DNA of 64,000 nt from Diphasiastrum complanatum (lineage: Eukaryota; Streptophyta; Lycopodiopsida; Lycopodiales; Lycopodiaceae): the NCBI GenBank assembly GCA_029204225.1, contig CM055097.1:49490754-49554753 (forward strand), given 5' to 3'. Each line of letters opens with the position of its first letter. Position 1 is the first letter of the stretch. Under the pieces are notes generated by a model, which saw nothing but the letters and a program-made list of their open reading frames with translations, was not told where the DNA came from and ran no database searches. The translations under genes and the position numbers were made by a program. Below are positions 33,801-44,660 of this stretch, in pieces.

Positions 33801-34960
33801 GATTCTAATGTTTCTTCAACTTTTAGGTTCTGTCCTAAAGCACTTAGCACTCACTTTTCTCTCAACAAATGATAGATAAAGAGATCTATGAAGATTTAGG
33901 ACCCTAAAACACTTCTATCTTGAACCTAGATGGTTTCCAAGCATAGAAAGGAAGATTGAAACACATGCAACACTTTGCACACACTAAGAATGGATTACAA
34001 AATCAAACCAACCTGAACACACTCTTGCTTAAGCTCTCAAACTTTCCAGCAAGTGACCAAATCAAGTTATGGTGTGAAGAGTTACTTGCATTCTTAGAAA
34101 ATACCCAAAACTAGGATGCCAAGATTACCTAGTAATGAACAAACTTGATCAACATATGATCAACACACTAAGATATTGATTCAACCTGTAAAACCACATG
34201 TAAACCACACTTCTAAAAGTTTATAAACTCCAGCAAGTGATAAATACAAGATTTAGAGGTGAATGAATGAGCACACTTAGTGAATCACAAGACTAGCTTC
34301 ACTATCTTGTCAAATCTTGGTGTTTAGATGTAGATCTAAGATCACTTCACATGAGAATGTTCCTCAACCTGTTAAGAACCTGAAAACACACTTGCATAAT
34401 GGTTAACACCTTCCAGCAAATGCTCCAATCAAATTACATAAGGAGAGTTACTTACATGCTCAACAAAGTACACCAAAAATTATGCCAAAATTGATGACAA
34501 TCTTTACAATATGCTCTTCACAATGGAGCTTACAATATGTTCACCCAAAAAAGGGGATCTTTCATCCAAATGGGAGCTTTGCTCAGCCTTTAGGAGAATT
34601 ACAACTCACTCAAAAGAGCATTTGTCATCCACTTAAGGAGAAGTTTCATCCACTTAAGGAGAGTGTTCATCCAAGAATGGAGATTGTCAACAATAGGATT
34701 GAAAAGAACATTGTTAGTATTGAATATGCACAAGCCTCACAATCACAAATGATTAGGTGTTATGATCTGATCCAAAATAGTTTCTTTTCATCCTCTGATC
34801 TTCAATAGACCTGAAATATGCTTTTGATCCACAAGTTCAACTCACAAAACAAAGGTTAGTAAGATTTGATCAACAAAGCAATGCAAAATCATGCTAGAAC
34901 TTGATCAAACATCCAAATATCACCAAAAATGGAATACTTACTGTAAATAGAAGCCAACCA
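33801..34960 (-). repeat. leader of C2 with the same internal repeats as C1
   Basis: Reverse complement of the C1 leader, including the three 184-bp units and the short GGATGA units (34530-34690). A few substitutions; the antisense frame at 34482-34808 is longer than in C1 because of them and is not a gene. Confidence 0.75.
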
Positions 34961-34972
34961 GCTCTGATACCA
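34961..34972 (-). other. primer binding site of C2
   Basis: TGGTATCAGAGC on the minus strand, directly next to the 5' LTR. Confidence 0.93.
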
Positions 34973-35627
34973 TGTGAAAAATACAGATCCTAAGTGGATC
35001 TAAACTCCAAGATCATTGGCTTGAATGCTTGCACTCCAAACTACATAAGCTAGGAATTGGCAACACATTCTATGCTACCTAGAATGCAAAGAACTTGATC
35101 AAAAAGCATTTATCACAAATGGAAACTTCCATAAACATCAAGTGCGGCCCAAAATAGCATTATACAGTCCATAATACATCAGCCTATCACTTTTGGAAAG
35201 CACCTAAGATCATACACAATAGCTTGAAGACAATACACACAACAATGCTCTCAATGGAGGAAGAAACAATGACAATGATCTATTGATCTCAATGAAGCAT
35301 ACAAAAGGTTTCTCCAACCTGTTCTCCACGACTTCCCTACTATTTATGGATGAGGAAGATGACTCTCTCTCCTCTCTCTAGAAGGTACTTGACCCTAGAT
35401 ATTCCCTATATAGGAAAAATAGCTAAAAATGGCTTATATGACCAAAATACATCAAAATGGTCTCATTTTGAAGGGTATGAAGTTTGACACTTCATCATAC
35501 TGAAAAAATACAGTAAATAAAAACATTGTGGCCTGGTTCACACGTGTGAAACTCCAGAACCAAAACTATTTACAATTTTAGCCAATTTAGGCCTCAAACT
35601 AGCTAGGAAATGTTGACAATTTTCACA
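34973..35627 (-). repeat. 5' LTR of C2
   Basis: 655 bp with the same ends as the other C LTRs; differs from C1 LTRs at a few shared sites (for example AGTGATAGG versus AGTGGTAGG, ATGCTTTTTG versus ATGTTTTTTG in plus sense). Confidence 0.96.
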
Positions 35628-36662
35628 TGCCTCTCGAATCTTTTGTCTTCTGATTTGTCACTTGAATGCGTAGCGACTCAAAAATTTTCGTTTTTGTGTT
35701 CGTCTTCTGCTCCCTCTTTCAGAGGTGGTGGAACATAGTACTGTCTTTCAAAACCTTCATAGCTGACAGGATCATCGCTGGCTATTGTTCTGCTCTCATC
35801 AAATCTGAGATCTCTGATTGTCTTCACAGTGTTCATGTCTGGCATGTAGACTCTGTAGTATGACAAATTGTTGTCATATCCCACAAGATATTCCTATTCA
35901 GCTTTCTCATCAAGCTTCTTTCAAAGCTTATCAGGAATATGTGCATAAGCTGCACAGCCAAAGATTCTGATGTGAGTCAAGTTGGGTTTTCTACCCCACC
36001 ATAATTCGTGTGGTGTCATGTGAGGGACACCAAACTTTCATGTCCTGTTTAGAATGTATGCAGCTGTAGCTACTGCTTCAGCCCACATTACTCTTGGAGC
36101 TTTCGAGTAGGCCATCATGCATCTGACAGCTTCCATCAGGGTCCTATTCTTCCTTTTTGCAACATCGTTGTTCTACAATGTGTAAGATGTAGTCCTTCTG
36201 TGAATGATACCACGATCGTTGCAGAAGTCAGTGAAGCAATTTGAGATGTATTTGCCACCTCGATGATCTGCTTCACTTTGTTGCCAGTGCATCTCTCTGC
36301 CCAATTCACATACTCTGTGAATTTGTCAAGTGCTTCTGATTTATTCTGAATAAAATACACTTTGACAAATTTATTATAATCATCAGTGAAGGTAATGTTA
36401 TATTTCGAGCCTCCTACTGAGATCACATTGAAAGGCCCACAGATGTGAGAATGCAGTAACTCCAAAATCTTGGTCGTTCTGCGGGAGTCTTTGAAAAATG
36501 GAGTGCATGACACTTACGCTTCAGACATGCATCACAGTGGTCGAACTGTTTGCATTTGAGATGCTGACCCTTGTAATTGCTCCATGATGGCTTGCTTGGT
36601 ATAGTGCCATTGAGTTCATATGGCATAGTCTCATGTGCCATAGAGTGTCTAGTGAATCATCA
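35628..36662 (-). pseudogene. element D, pre-integrase and integrase
   Basis: Minus strand from 36662: LDTLWHMRLCHMNSMAL (pre-integrase), CDACLKRKCHALHF (zinc Cys pair), HSHICGPFNVISVGGSKY (first Asp of the triad replaced by His), FTDDYNKFVKVYFIQNKSEA, then frames shift through the core; the end MNTVKTIRDLRFDESR is the region after integrase. The E-containing motif is degraded. The right edge at about 36662 abuts unrelated DNA; D's protease, gag and 5' LTR are absent. Confidence 0.8.
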
Positions 36663-38168
36663 TGAGGTTTGGTTTCTTTTTTTAATGAATTTGGTACTAT
36701 TGATAGGTTGGACTATTTCAAATCTCTTTTTTCTCCTTTTCATTTTATTCTACCTTCTATAACTGAGGGCCCTGGTGTGGAGGCATTTTCTGGGATATAT
36801 CTTAGATTTAAGTCCCTGCTCAGTACTCCGTTTTTCAGGTCTTTGAATAAAGACATGATTCATTATCAGGACCTGGTGGCACTCAACAAGCATATCTACA
36901 AAGCTAAGCTTGACAGAATGTTTACCAAGTTACACAATGATTTCAAGTCTGTAGATGAGTGTCCAATTCATAATAAAAAATGTAGATTTGTTGATTTTCA
37001 GTCTGTTTTTATTTTTTTTCTTTTGTTAAATATTTTTGACGATTCGGACTCTGTGCCCTCCACTTCTGAAACAGCTTCTTCTAGTGGTACAAAGTCTGAA
37101 AAGTCAAAGATTGTAGATATAGATACCTTTTTTATTGCCTTGAGGGTCCATTTAGATGATTGTTCTGATTTTGATCCTGCTCGAAATAGGGCTACTTTTA
37201 TAGGCCCTAGAACATCACTACCCTTTCTCCTTTTGATAAATCTTTGATCACTTTGCCTACTTATATTATAGATAATAATTCCTTTTTGACAATATCGGAT
37301 ATATCGGATCTTTTTTACTTCACTGAAGCTGAGACTCTTTGCATTTTGAGCAAAGATCTTGATGAATTTTCGGATATAATTGATTTTGATGCTGATGATC
37401 TTCTCCCTGGTGTTGATGATGTACATAATGATAAGTTTTATTCAGGGAAAGATTGCTTGAAAATGGTTGTGGAGGAAATGTGCAAAAAAGAAGATGATCT
37501 ACCTTCTGAGGAAGAGTTTCTTATAATCCAAAGTCAACTTGGTTTTCCCCAGCCAACTGTCTTTTCACCAACAATATTGACATCGAAAGGTGGACATAAT
37601 ATTGATGGAGAGACAGTAGTCAGAGAAGACAAAGCCGAATGCGTAAGTTTTTGTCTCTTATCAAGTACTAGTAGATTTGTTATGTCAGATTATATACTGG
37701 AGCTTACTTTGCTTACTTTATTTATTTCAGGAAACAATTTTCCTTGATGATTTCGCAATTCGTCGAGGAGGGCAGAGATCTTCTGCGGGAGAATTTTCAA
37801 GAGATCATACACTCGGGCACTATCTAAAGTCCTTCAAGAATAATGAGATAAGTGTTGCCCATTCAAAGTTTTATCAACATGGTGAAACTATAATTATGGC
37901 AATCAAGGCATTATCTCATTTTCTTGGAGGACATAAATTTAATCTAGTGCATAAAATAATTTTTGTAAAGAAAACTATTGCTGTTAAAATTTTAGGATAT
38001 GGACCAGTGAATTCCATGCTCAGATCATCTCATTTTGCAGTGTATGCTGCTTATGTTGATCTGAGTAAGTATGAAAACTGTGAGCTATTGGATCCATACG
38101 AAAGAAGAAAATTGTTGCATGATTCTAAGTTGCAACTTTCATTGGAAAAATTATTGGAAGCAGATTAG
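36663..38168 (+). pseudogene. unknown gene with an intron, convergent partner of the next
   Basis: Three overlapping frames link into one likely product of roughly 480 residues: 36669-37220, then after a one-base shift 37244-37642, then an 88-bp GT-AG intron (37643-37730, GTAAGT start, TTTATTTCAG end) and 37731-38168. Splicing keeps the phase (DKAEC then ETIFLDD). The first part is basic and hydrophobic, the middle is acidic (FDADDLLPGVDDVHND), and the last part is compact (HSKFYQHGETIIMAIKALSHFLGG). I do not recognise the family. It has no copia, gypsy or LINE motif. The stop overlaps the end of the minus-strand gene. It may be a transposon accessory protein; function unknown. Confidence 0.5.
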
Positions 38169-39330
38169 ATACTGCTGAATTGTAGATTTTGTATTATGAC
38201 GAATTTGGATTCTTCTGTAAAACCATTGGAAAAGTTGCAGTATATAGCTGTTTTTTGTGCTAGTCCCGCCATGTTGTGTACTTTTATGAAATGCCGCTCT
38301 TGCTTGCCAATGAGATTTTTCCATTCCTTGCGATGACCATATGCTAGGACTTCCACTATTTCTTGCAAAGAATGTCGAATGATGTCGTAATATGTGCTGC
38401 ATGTCATAAAAACATAATCTAAATCAGTATTTAAAGTATCTAATTTAATTGCACATATTTGTCTATCGTAGTATAAAATCAAAATCTTACCATATAATGT
38501 GTTATATGATCAACACCCCATGCACTCTAAACTGCATCCACAAATTCATTGGTTGTTTTTTGTATCATTTGAACATCAGTATTTGAAAATTTATCTTTTC
38601 TCAAGTATTTCACCATGTTGTCTAACTTTTTCCAAACTTCTACTTTGTGTATACGAGTAGAACCTTCTTCTTCGAAATCTTGAGTTGCCCCAATAATTTC
38701 TTTCCAAACCGTGTATTGAACCTTAGATTGTTTGCCAGAATAATTTCATAAAAAATTTTGAGCTTTAGATCCTCCAATGCTCGGCTTGCATGGAATATTT
38801 CCTGTTTACTTGATAACTTGTCATCTTTTTTTATTTTAATGTGGCCTTTATGTAAGCCTGCTTTGGACAACACATCCTCTGATCTAGAAATAGCTTCCTT
38901 TGCAGAGGCCTCTGGTTCGGAATTCCATGCAAACAAGATGTGAAGATATATTATTTTTTCTATAATACGCACCTCCGCATGCAATGTACAGATATGAACA
39001 TTTCATAGAGGAATCGGTAGTACAGGTTTCCAATTAGGATCTTCTCGATCTCTTGATATTTTTGTACTCCTTGTCATGTCTTTTGCTGTTTTCATGCAGT
39101 ACAAACAAGGGTGTTCAGAGTTAGCGCCATGGGATACATTGAACATACATTTTAATGTCTTCAGATCTCCTGCTAAATGTCATTCAATGTTGAAAGTGCC
39201 AATTCCAAGAATATTGAGTGGAACTCCCTCATCAATACAGTAGTATAGTAACAAACAACACAATGACAATAACAAAGTTGGAAATGGCACTAACGACTCT
39301 GCTGGAGATAGAGATGGCATAGGCTTTTTT
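38165..39330 (-). pseudogene. transposase-like gene, decayed, not a retroelement
   Basis: On the minus strand the readable path is: GVPLNILGIGTFNIE, stop, HLAGDLKTLKCMFNV, GANSEHPCLYCMKTAKDM (CX2C pair, about 39080-39140), NWKPVLPIPL, VHICTLHAEVRIIEKIIY (about 38950-39000), then a Lys-rich stretch, a frame change in the T run near 38748, WKKLDNMVKYLRKDKFSN, a stop near 38535, another frame change, and YYDRQICAIKLDTLN to QNLQFSSI with its stop at 38165. The succession of GxLKxL, ANSxHPCxYC and LHxxxRIxE is like uncharacterised transposase-like proteins found in many eukaryotes; this comparison is from memory and weak. Two frameshifts and at least two stops show decay. Confidence 0.5.
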
Positions 39331-39403
39331 CAGAAATGTCACTCCTAATTCAGATTTTTGAGTGTTCCCAACTACTGGGAGGGAATATTTTAGCATATCA
39401 TTT

Positions 39404-40696
39404 TATAAAATAAGATATGTATCTAAGTACTCTTTTTGCCATTTTCCCATGATGAATAGTAGGATTTTGCATAGCTTGGCTCAATTTATGAATACTAGAA
39501 CTTATATCAGTCCTAGTTATAGTGAGCCAAATTAAGGAGCCTATAAGACTCCTTAAAAGAGTGATGTCCATGAAGGATCTTTCATCACCTTTGTTAAAGG
39601 CTTCTACAATTTGCTCCATAGGAGTTTCTATACTCTTACAATCTAGCATATTGAACTTTTTTAACATTGAAAGAGCATACTTGGATTGACATACAAAAGC
39701 TTTTTCATTATAAAAGTCAATCTCTAATCCTAATATGTAATGAATTTTTCCAAAGTCTTGCATCTTGAATTCTTTTCCAAGTGCAACCTTGGTTTCCTCA
39801 ACTAACTTGATACAACTTCCTGTTAGAATGACATCATCAACATAAATGAGAAGGATGACAATATCTCTATCATAAAACTTGACATACAAGGAAGGATCAT
39901 AGTTACTAAGATTAAATCCTAGTGAATCAAGAAAGGTGTTAAGTCGAGAATACCACGACCTTGGAGCTTGCTTTAGTCCATATAGACTTTTGAAGAGCAA
40001 ACAAACTTTGTTTTTGTCTTGGATGAACCCAATAGGTTGATCCATATAAATCTCTTCTTCTATAGTATCCATTTAAAAATGCATTAGAGACATCTAGTTG
40101 AAAAACTTGCCATTTGAAAAAACATGCAATAGAAATTATGATTCTAATTGATACCATCTTGCAACTGGAGCAAAAGTATCTTCATAATCAAGTCCATAAA
40201 CTTGAGGAAAACCCTTTGCACAAAGCCATGTCTTGTACTTGTTGATTGTGCCATCTTGATTATATTTGACTCGAAAAACCCATTTGCAACCAATGGTGTG
40301 CTTGTTGGATGGAAGATCCACAAGCTCCCATGTCTTGTTGGCCATCAAAGCATCATATTCCTCCTTCATGGCTAGAAACCATTCCTTCAAATTGAGTGCA
40401 TCATATACATCCTTTGGCCCCTCATGTGAAACAAAATAAACACAATTAGTGGATTTGAGTTCCACTTGCTTGCCTTTATCTCCATATGTAAGCCTCTTAG
40501 GCTTGGATCTTTCTCTTTGTGATCTCCTTGGTGAAAATATTCGAGGTGACTCCTCTTCAATTCTCGGCCCCATCTCTCCATGATAGTCTTCAAGGGTGAT
40601 GATAGGAGAATCCTTTTTAGAATCTTTGATCTCGGACTCCTCAAAGATGTATTTTTGAATCTCATGGAATATAACATCCCTACTCTCAATTGTAGT
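39404..40696 (-). pseudogene. copia RT fragment, family G-like
   Basis: Minus strand: linker RRSQRERSKPKRLTYGDKGKQ, RT start LKEWFLAMKEEYDALM, WELVDLPSNKHTIGCKWVFRVK (40702-40150), a frameshift near 40130, then LDVSNAFLN, GLKQAPRSWYSRL, ILLIYVDDVIL (palm) and GSLIWLTITRTDISS to KRVLRYIS at 39404. RNase H is missing. The left edge abuts the non-copia genes, the right edge the A LTR at 40697. Confidence 0.85.
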
Positions 40697-40958
40697 AATC
40701 AATACTATTTCCTTATTGCATTCACTTTGTGTCAGGATATATGCATCTCTGTATTGCTTCTGTAACTGATAGAAATTGTCTGGGAATTCAATACTTTATG
40801 TTTGGCTACGTAATCACTTAGTATCTAGCGATTTCAAAGTTACTTGCTAAAGATTGGACGTGATTTCCATCACTACTGCTTTGTTCAATTTTTGATAGGT
40901 GTAGTCATGCATTGGAAGTATGAAGTTTTCGCATTCTATTGCTCACCTATTTTCGACA
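40697..40958 (+). repeat. 5' LTR of element A1 (inner part)
   Basis: 262 bp ending CACCTATTTTCGACA. In reverse it matches 5174-5440 and shares many states with that LTR against the A2 LTR (for example TCCAATGCATGACTAC and GTGATTACGTAGCC). Its outer part is replaced by the RT fragment on the left. Confidence 0.85.
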
Positions 40959-40970
40959 TGGTATCAGAGC
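40959..40970 (+). other. primer binding site of A1
   Basis: TGGTATCAGAGC directly after the LTR end. The leader to 41227 holds further partial copies of ATATCAGAGCA-like sequence. Confidence 0.9.
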
Positions 40971-41227
40971 ATACCATCATAGTATCAATGCTAGATCAAT
41001 ACTTCTTTATTAAAACCGTCGCAATATCATACTTGTGATCTCTATCAGGGCCTAATACTATTTTGATATCAGAGCAAAAAGCTCTAATACTTAATATCTT
41101 TCGCGATATCAAATTGATATCATACTCTTCAGTTCCTTTCATCCTTTCAGTATCAGAGAATTGATTTTTAGTTGTTGGCATCACTACATCTTAGCATCAT
41201 CGATACAATCGACAGACTAAGTTCTAG

Positions 41228-41771
41228 ATGGATTCTCAAAGTAAAGCTGGTCTTTTCGCAGACAAGCTGAATGGATCCAATTATCATTTGTGAAAATTTA
41301 AGATGAAGACCTTGCTAATTGCCAACAAGTTGTGGGATGTTGTTACAGAAGTGAAACCTGAAGACAACACAAAAGACTCAAAATGAAAATCTAAGGATGG
41401 TAAAGCTTTCACGCTTATTATCCTCAATGTATCAAATACTCAAATTGGCCACATAGCTGAAGCTAAAACTTTGAAAGAACTTTGGGACATCCTGAGCTCA
41501 CTATATGATGTGAGAGATCTAACTACTAAGTTACATCTTCGAAGAAAATTCTTTACACTCAAGATATCAAATGGTGATTCTCTTCAAAATTATATTAACC
41601 AATTTAAGGATCTCTTGCAACGGATGGCTGTTGTCGGATCAGTCACAGACGATCAAGACGCAATAATGACATTGCTTTCAAGCCTGCCCTTTACATATGA
41701 GAACTGGGTGATGATCATCATGACACACTCAGATTTAACTCTTACTAGAGTTATCACTATGTTGTTGCAAG
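41228..41771 (+). pseudogene. element A1, gag (5' portion)
   Basis: From ATG 41228 the plus strand reads MDSQSKAGLFADKLNGSNY, then TGA (41291-41293) where Trp is expected, KFKMKTLLIANKLWDVV, a second TGA at 41384-41386, then an open run IGHIAEAKTLKELWDILSS through TLLSSLPFTYENWVM to ITMLLQ at 41771. There it changes abruptly to family B pre-integrase. This is the part lacking from A1 at 5174-9111. Confidence 0.88.
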
Positions 41772-43312
41772 GAGGAAGATACTACTCTGACTACATGCAC
41801 TAGAGTCAAAAATCATGACGCACTCTCTAATTTAGTTGCATTAGCTAGTATCTCTAATGAAAATGTAAACGACAGTGCTGTTCTGTGGCATAGTCAATTT
41901 GGACACGTGAATACAAGATTACTTTCTTATGTGCGTTGTAATAATTTAGCTGATGGTTTGAATTTCCCGTCTTCATTAGATAGGAAGTCTTTCTTTTATG
42001 AATCACGCATCTATGGCTTTGTGGTCCAATGCCAACCCCGTCATTAGGAGATGCAATCTATTTTATCACTTTCATAGATGATTACTCAAGATGATCTACA
42101 ATCATGTTCATTAAGCACAAATCTGAAGCCTTTGAATGCTTCAAGAGATTCAAGGCCATGGCTGAGACACAAACGTCTAGAAAAGTGAAAGCACTCCGAA
42201 CTGATGGTGGCGGCGAATACATATCTAACGAGATGTCTGACTACATGGCTGAACATGGTATTAGAAGATAGTTCACCACTTTCTACTCACCTCAACAGAA
42301 CGGGATTGCAGAAAGGAAGAATCAAACTCTCCTCAACTCAGCCAAATCCGTGCTACATCAAGCACACCTACCTATGAAGTTCTGGGCAGAAGCTACTGCC
42401 ACAGCCTGTTATGTGCAAAACAGGTCCAGCACCAAAGCCGTCAACAACAAGATTTCTCATGAAGTTTGGCATGGGCACAAGCCTACTGTCAACCATTTAA
42501 AAAAATTTGGTTGTATATGTTTTGTTCACATTCCTAAACAGCTTAGGAAGAAGCTGAGTCATAGGACAAATAAATGTATTTTCATTGGCTACCCTGATGA
42601 ACATAAAGCTTATAAAGTTTATGATCCATCCACCAATGTAGTATTTGTCTCTAGGGATGTAATATCTCAAGAGTATACATACTATGATTTCAAACAACCA
42701 TCGATAAACGATGCTATATCATTGCATCCTATTTTACGTAGCATGGATTCTTCCAACATTGATGTTCCTTCTACATAACCTGCAGCTACAGCTATAGAAG
42801 CTGAGCAGCCGACAATACTTGTCATAAGACCAGACCAAGCTAGCTTGAACAGATCTGAAAAAATTCAAGAAGAGGCATTATTGAATCCTGGTCAACTCTA
42901 CGTCCGCAGATCCTCACAGACTCGGACAGTTCTTGAGAGGTATGCACCTCAATCATTCTGGATTTCATCAGAAGAACTAAAGAGCCTAGCCGAAGCAATT
43001 AACTCCAAGGATGTTGTGAAGTGGCAAGAAGCTATCGAAAGCGATTACAACTCACTTTTGACGAATCAGACCTAGACATTGGTCGACTTTCCCACTCACA
43101 AGAAAGTTATCGACAACAAGTGGATCTTCAAGAAGAAGGTCAACTCTGATGGTTCCATTGCAAAATGGAAAGCACGTCTGGTGGCTGCTCCACAATAGAA
43201 ATGGTAGCAGACATCTTTACCAAAGCGCTTCCCAGGATCAAGCACCAGAAGTTCTTCAACATGCTGAACTTGACGAAGATACCAAGGCACCAACCGTGAC
43301 CTTAAGGGGGAC
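41772..43312 (+). pseudogene. element B1, pre-integrase to RNase H end (3' portion)
   Basis: Plus strand: EEDTTLTTCTRV and AVLWHSQFGHVNTRLLSY (pre-integrase); integrase with IDDYSR and LRTDGGGEYIS and GIAERKNQTLLN (D and E motifs); its carboxyl region (42350-42778, open); linker RRSSQTRTVLERYAPQ; RT start with TAG at 43073-43075 for Trp; KWKARLVA. At 43185-43190 it jumps over most of RT and RNase H to CSTIEMVADIFTKALP and ends in a polypurine tract (AAGGGGGAC, 43304-43312). Its 5' part fits 9112-17050. Confidence 0.87.
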
Positions 43313-44594
43313 TGTTAAAAATTAAGCCCACAGTTTCCTCCTTGGTGAATGACTAATTTCATTTCGCGATTTTTTTTCTGCATGTTTATTGATCATTGAT
43401 CTAGGGTCAGGTGAAATCAATTTTGGTTCTACATCTGCTCATCTGATACCTGCATGAATCACAAACTTAGACAGCCAAATTATTTGAAGCACGTCTACAA
43501 CGGGCTTCCGGCTGATCTCCAGCAAAAGGTAACCAATCCTGTCATAATTTCAAGTTCAGATGTTAAGTTCAATTACTTGAAGTTATTGAAGACTTGGCCA
43601 TGTTCAAGGACTTCCAACAACTAGCATTTAGAACAAGTCTGCAAATTTACATTACTTTTTTAACAGTCTGCAGAAGTGCTTCCTACAACTGTCGCTCAAT
43701 AGTTGTAAGAAGAACTCCTCAGGGAGTAGAAACCAGGAGACATCAGAAAATAGTGGAATGGTAGATCAATCCCCAGGTCCTGCACATCTACCTGATACTA
43801 ATTCCAAACCATACTTTAAGAGAAGAAAGCATCAACAAGCACATTCATACATCAGTACCCAAACAAAAATGCATGAAGATGGAGCATGAGAAGAAATGCA
43901 CATAGAATGATCTTCAATTAACAAAGCAACAATATTTTAGTACAGATTACATGCTTTAGATTTCGTGGAGGAGGCCTCTATCTATAGCCATGTTGTAGAA
44001 CCCAATTACATATTATTTTGGAGTCAACCTCTTGCAATAGAGCGAATCCCAATCTATAATAATTTGAGTTCCACCTCTTACTTGATAATAGGAGGCCTCT
44101 TTATTAAAAAACATCACTCAAGCTGAGATAATCTAATTTGCTAGCTCCCACATGGCTATCCATCTTTCGGGACGTACCATGGGGCTCACAACTGTATATT
44201 TTAGCCTAGCACTATAGTTCTCGTGCTCTCAGACTTGGCTCTCAATTTCATCTCTGCTAGAATCCCTTTTGAGTAGAGGCTCTCTGCATCGACACCTCGG
44301 GGCAGGGCATCAGCTAACACATATTGAGTCTCACTTCCAGTAATACCACACACACACACACACACACAAACCATTTCTAATCTCTTCGGTGGACTGTACT
44401 CTCGTTTTTGTGAGTATGAACTAATTTTTAAGATCATGTTGGGCAATTAGAACACTTAAAGCTGTGATTATATTCAGCAGAAGCTTTCTATTAGACTATT
44501 TTTGCATCTAGCAGCTGATTGTAATGGGAGAGCTATTCTGCAATATTCATGTTGTCTTCTCCATTCACGTTCTTAGCACTCCCTTGCCCCATCA
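43313..44594 (+). repeat. LTR region shared by B1 (as 3' LTR) and B2 (as 5' LTR)
   Basis: Starts TGTTAAAA after the B1 polypurine tract and ends CCTTGCCCCATCA before the B2 primer site. The last 230 bp match the B1 LTR at 16805-17050. If it is one LTR it is 1,282 bp; alternatively two LTR pieces with other DNA between. It includes a (CA)n run at about 44345-44369. Confidence 0.6.
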
Positions 44595-44597
44595 GAT

Positions 44598-44609
44598 TGG
44601 TATCAGAGC
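44598..44609 (+). other. primer binding site of B2
   Basis: TGGTATCAGAGC, three bases (GAT) after the LTR end, as in B1. Confidence 0.9.
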
Positions 44610-44660
44610 ATAGCTCATATAAACTGAGAGATTAAGTGTGTTCTATTTGTATTACTGTTA

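Larger units (their letters stand above)
29197..35627 (-). mobile_element. full-length Ty1/copia element C2, apparently intact
   Basis: 6,431 bp, the same length as C1, in opposite orientation. LTRs 29197-29851 and 34973-35627 look identical by eye. Primer site 34961-34972 (minus) abuts the 5' LTR. It splits the D linker. The flanks do not show a 5-bp target duplication (GCTGC left, TGCCT right; only TGC is shared). Confidence 0.96.

Noticed and set aside
10039-35627. Inversion of 16470-29196 by recombination between C1 and C2
   Set aside because: C1's two flanks belong to one continuous B gag with matching TTTTT, and C2's flanks to one D linker, so flanks were not exchanged.
38403-38489. 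Possible GT-AG intron in the minus-strand transposase-like gene
   Set aside because: GTAAGA and a TGCAG are present, but reading through keeps a better protein (YYDRQICAIKLD), so I treat it as coding with a frameshift.
2925-44609. GGTATCAGAGC words as parts of tRNA genes
   Set aside because: Each is only the 12-base 3' tRNA complement beside an LTR end; no cloverleaf or A/B boxes follow. I found no tRNA or rRNA gene in the window.
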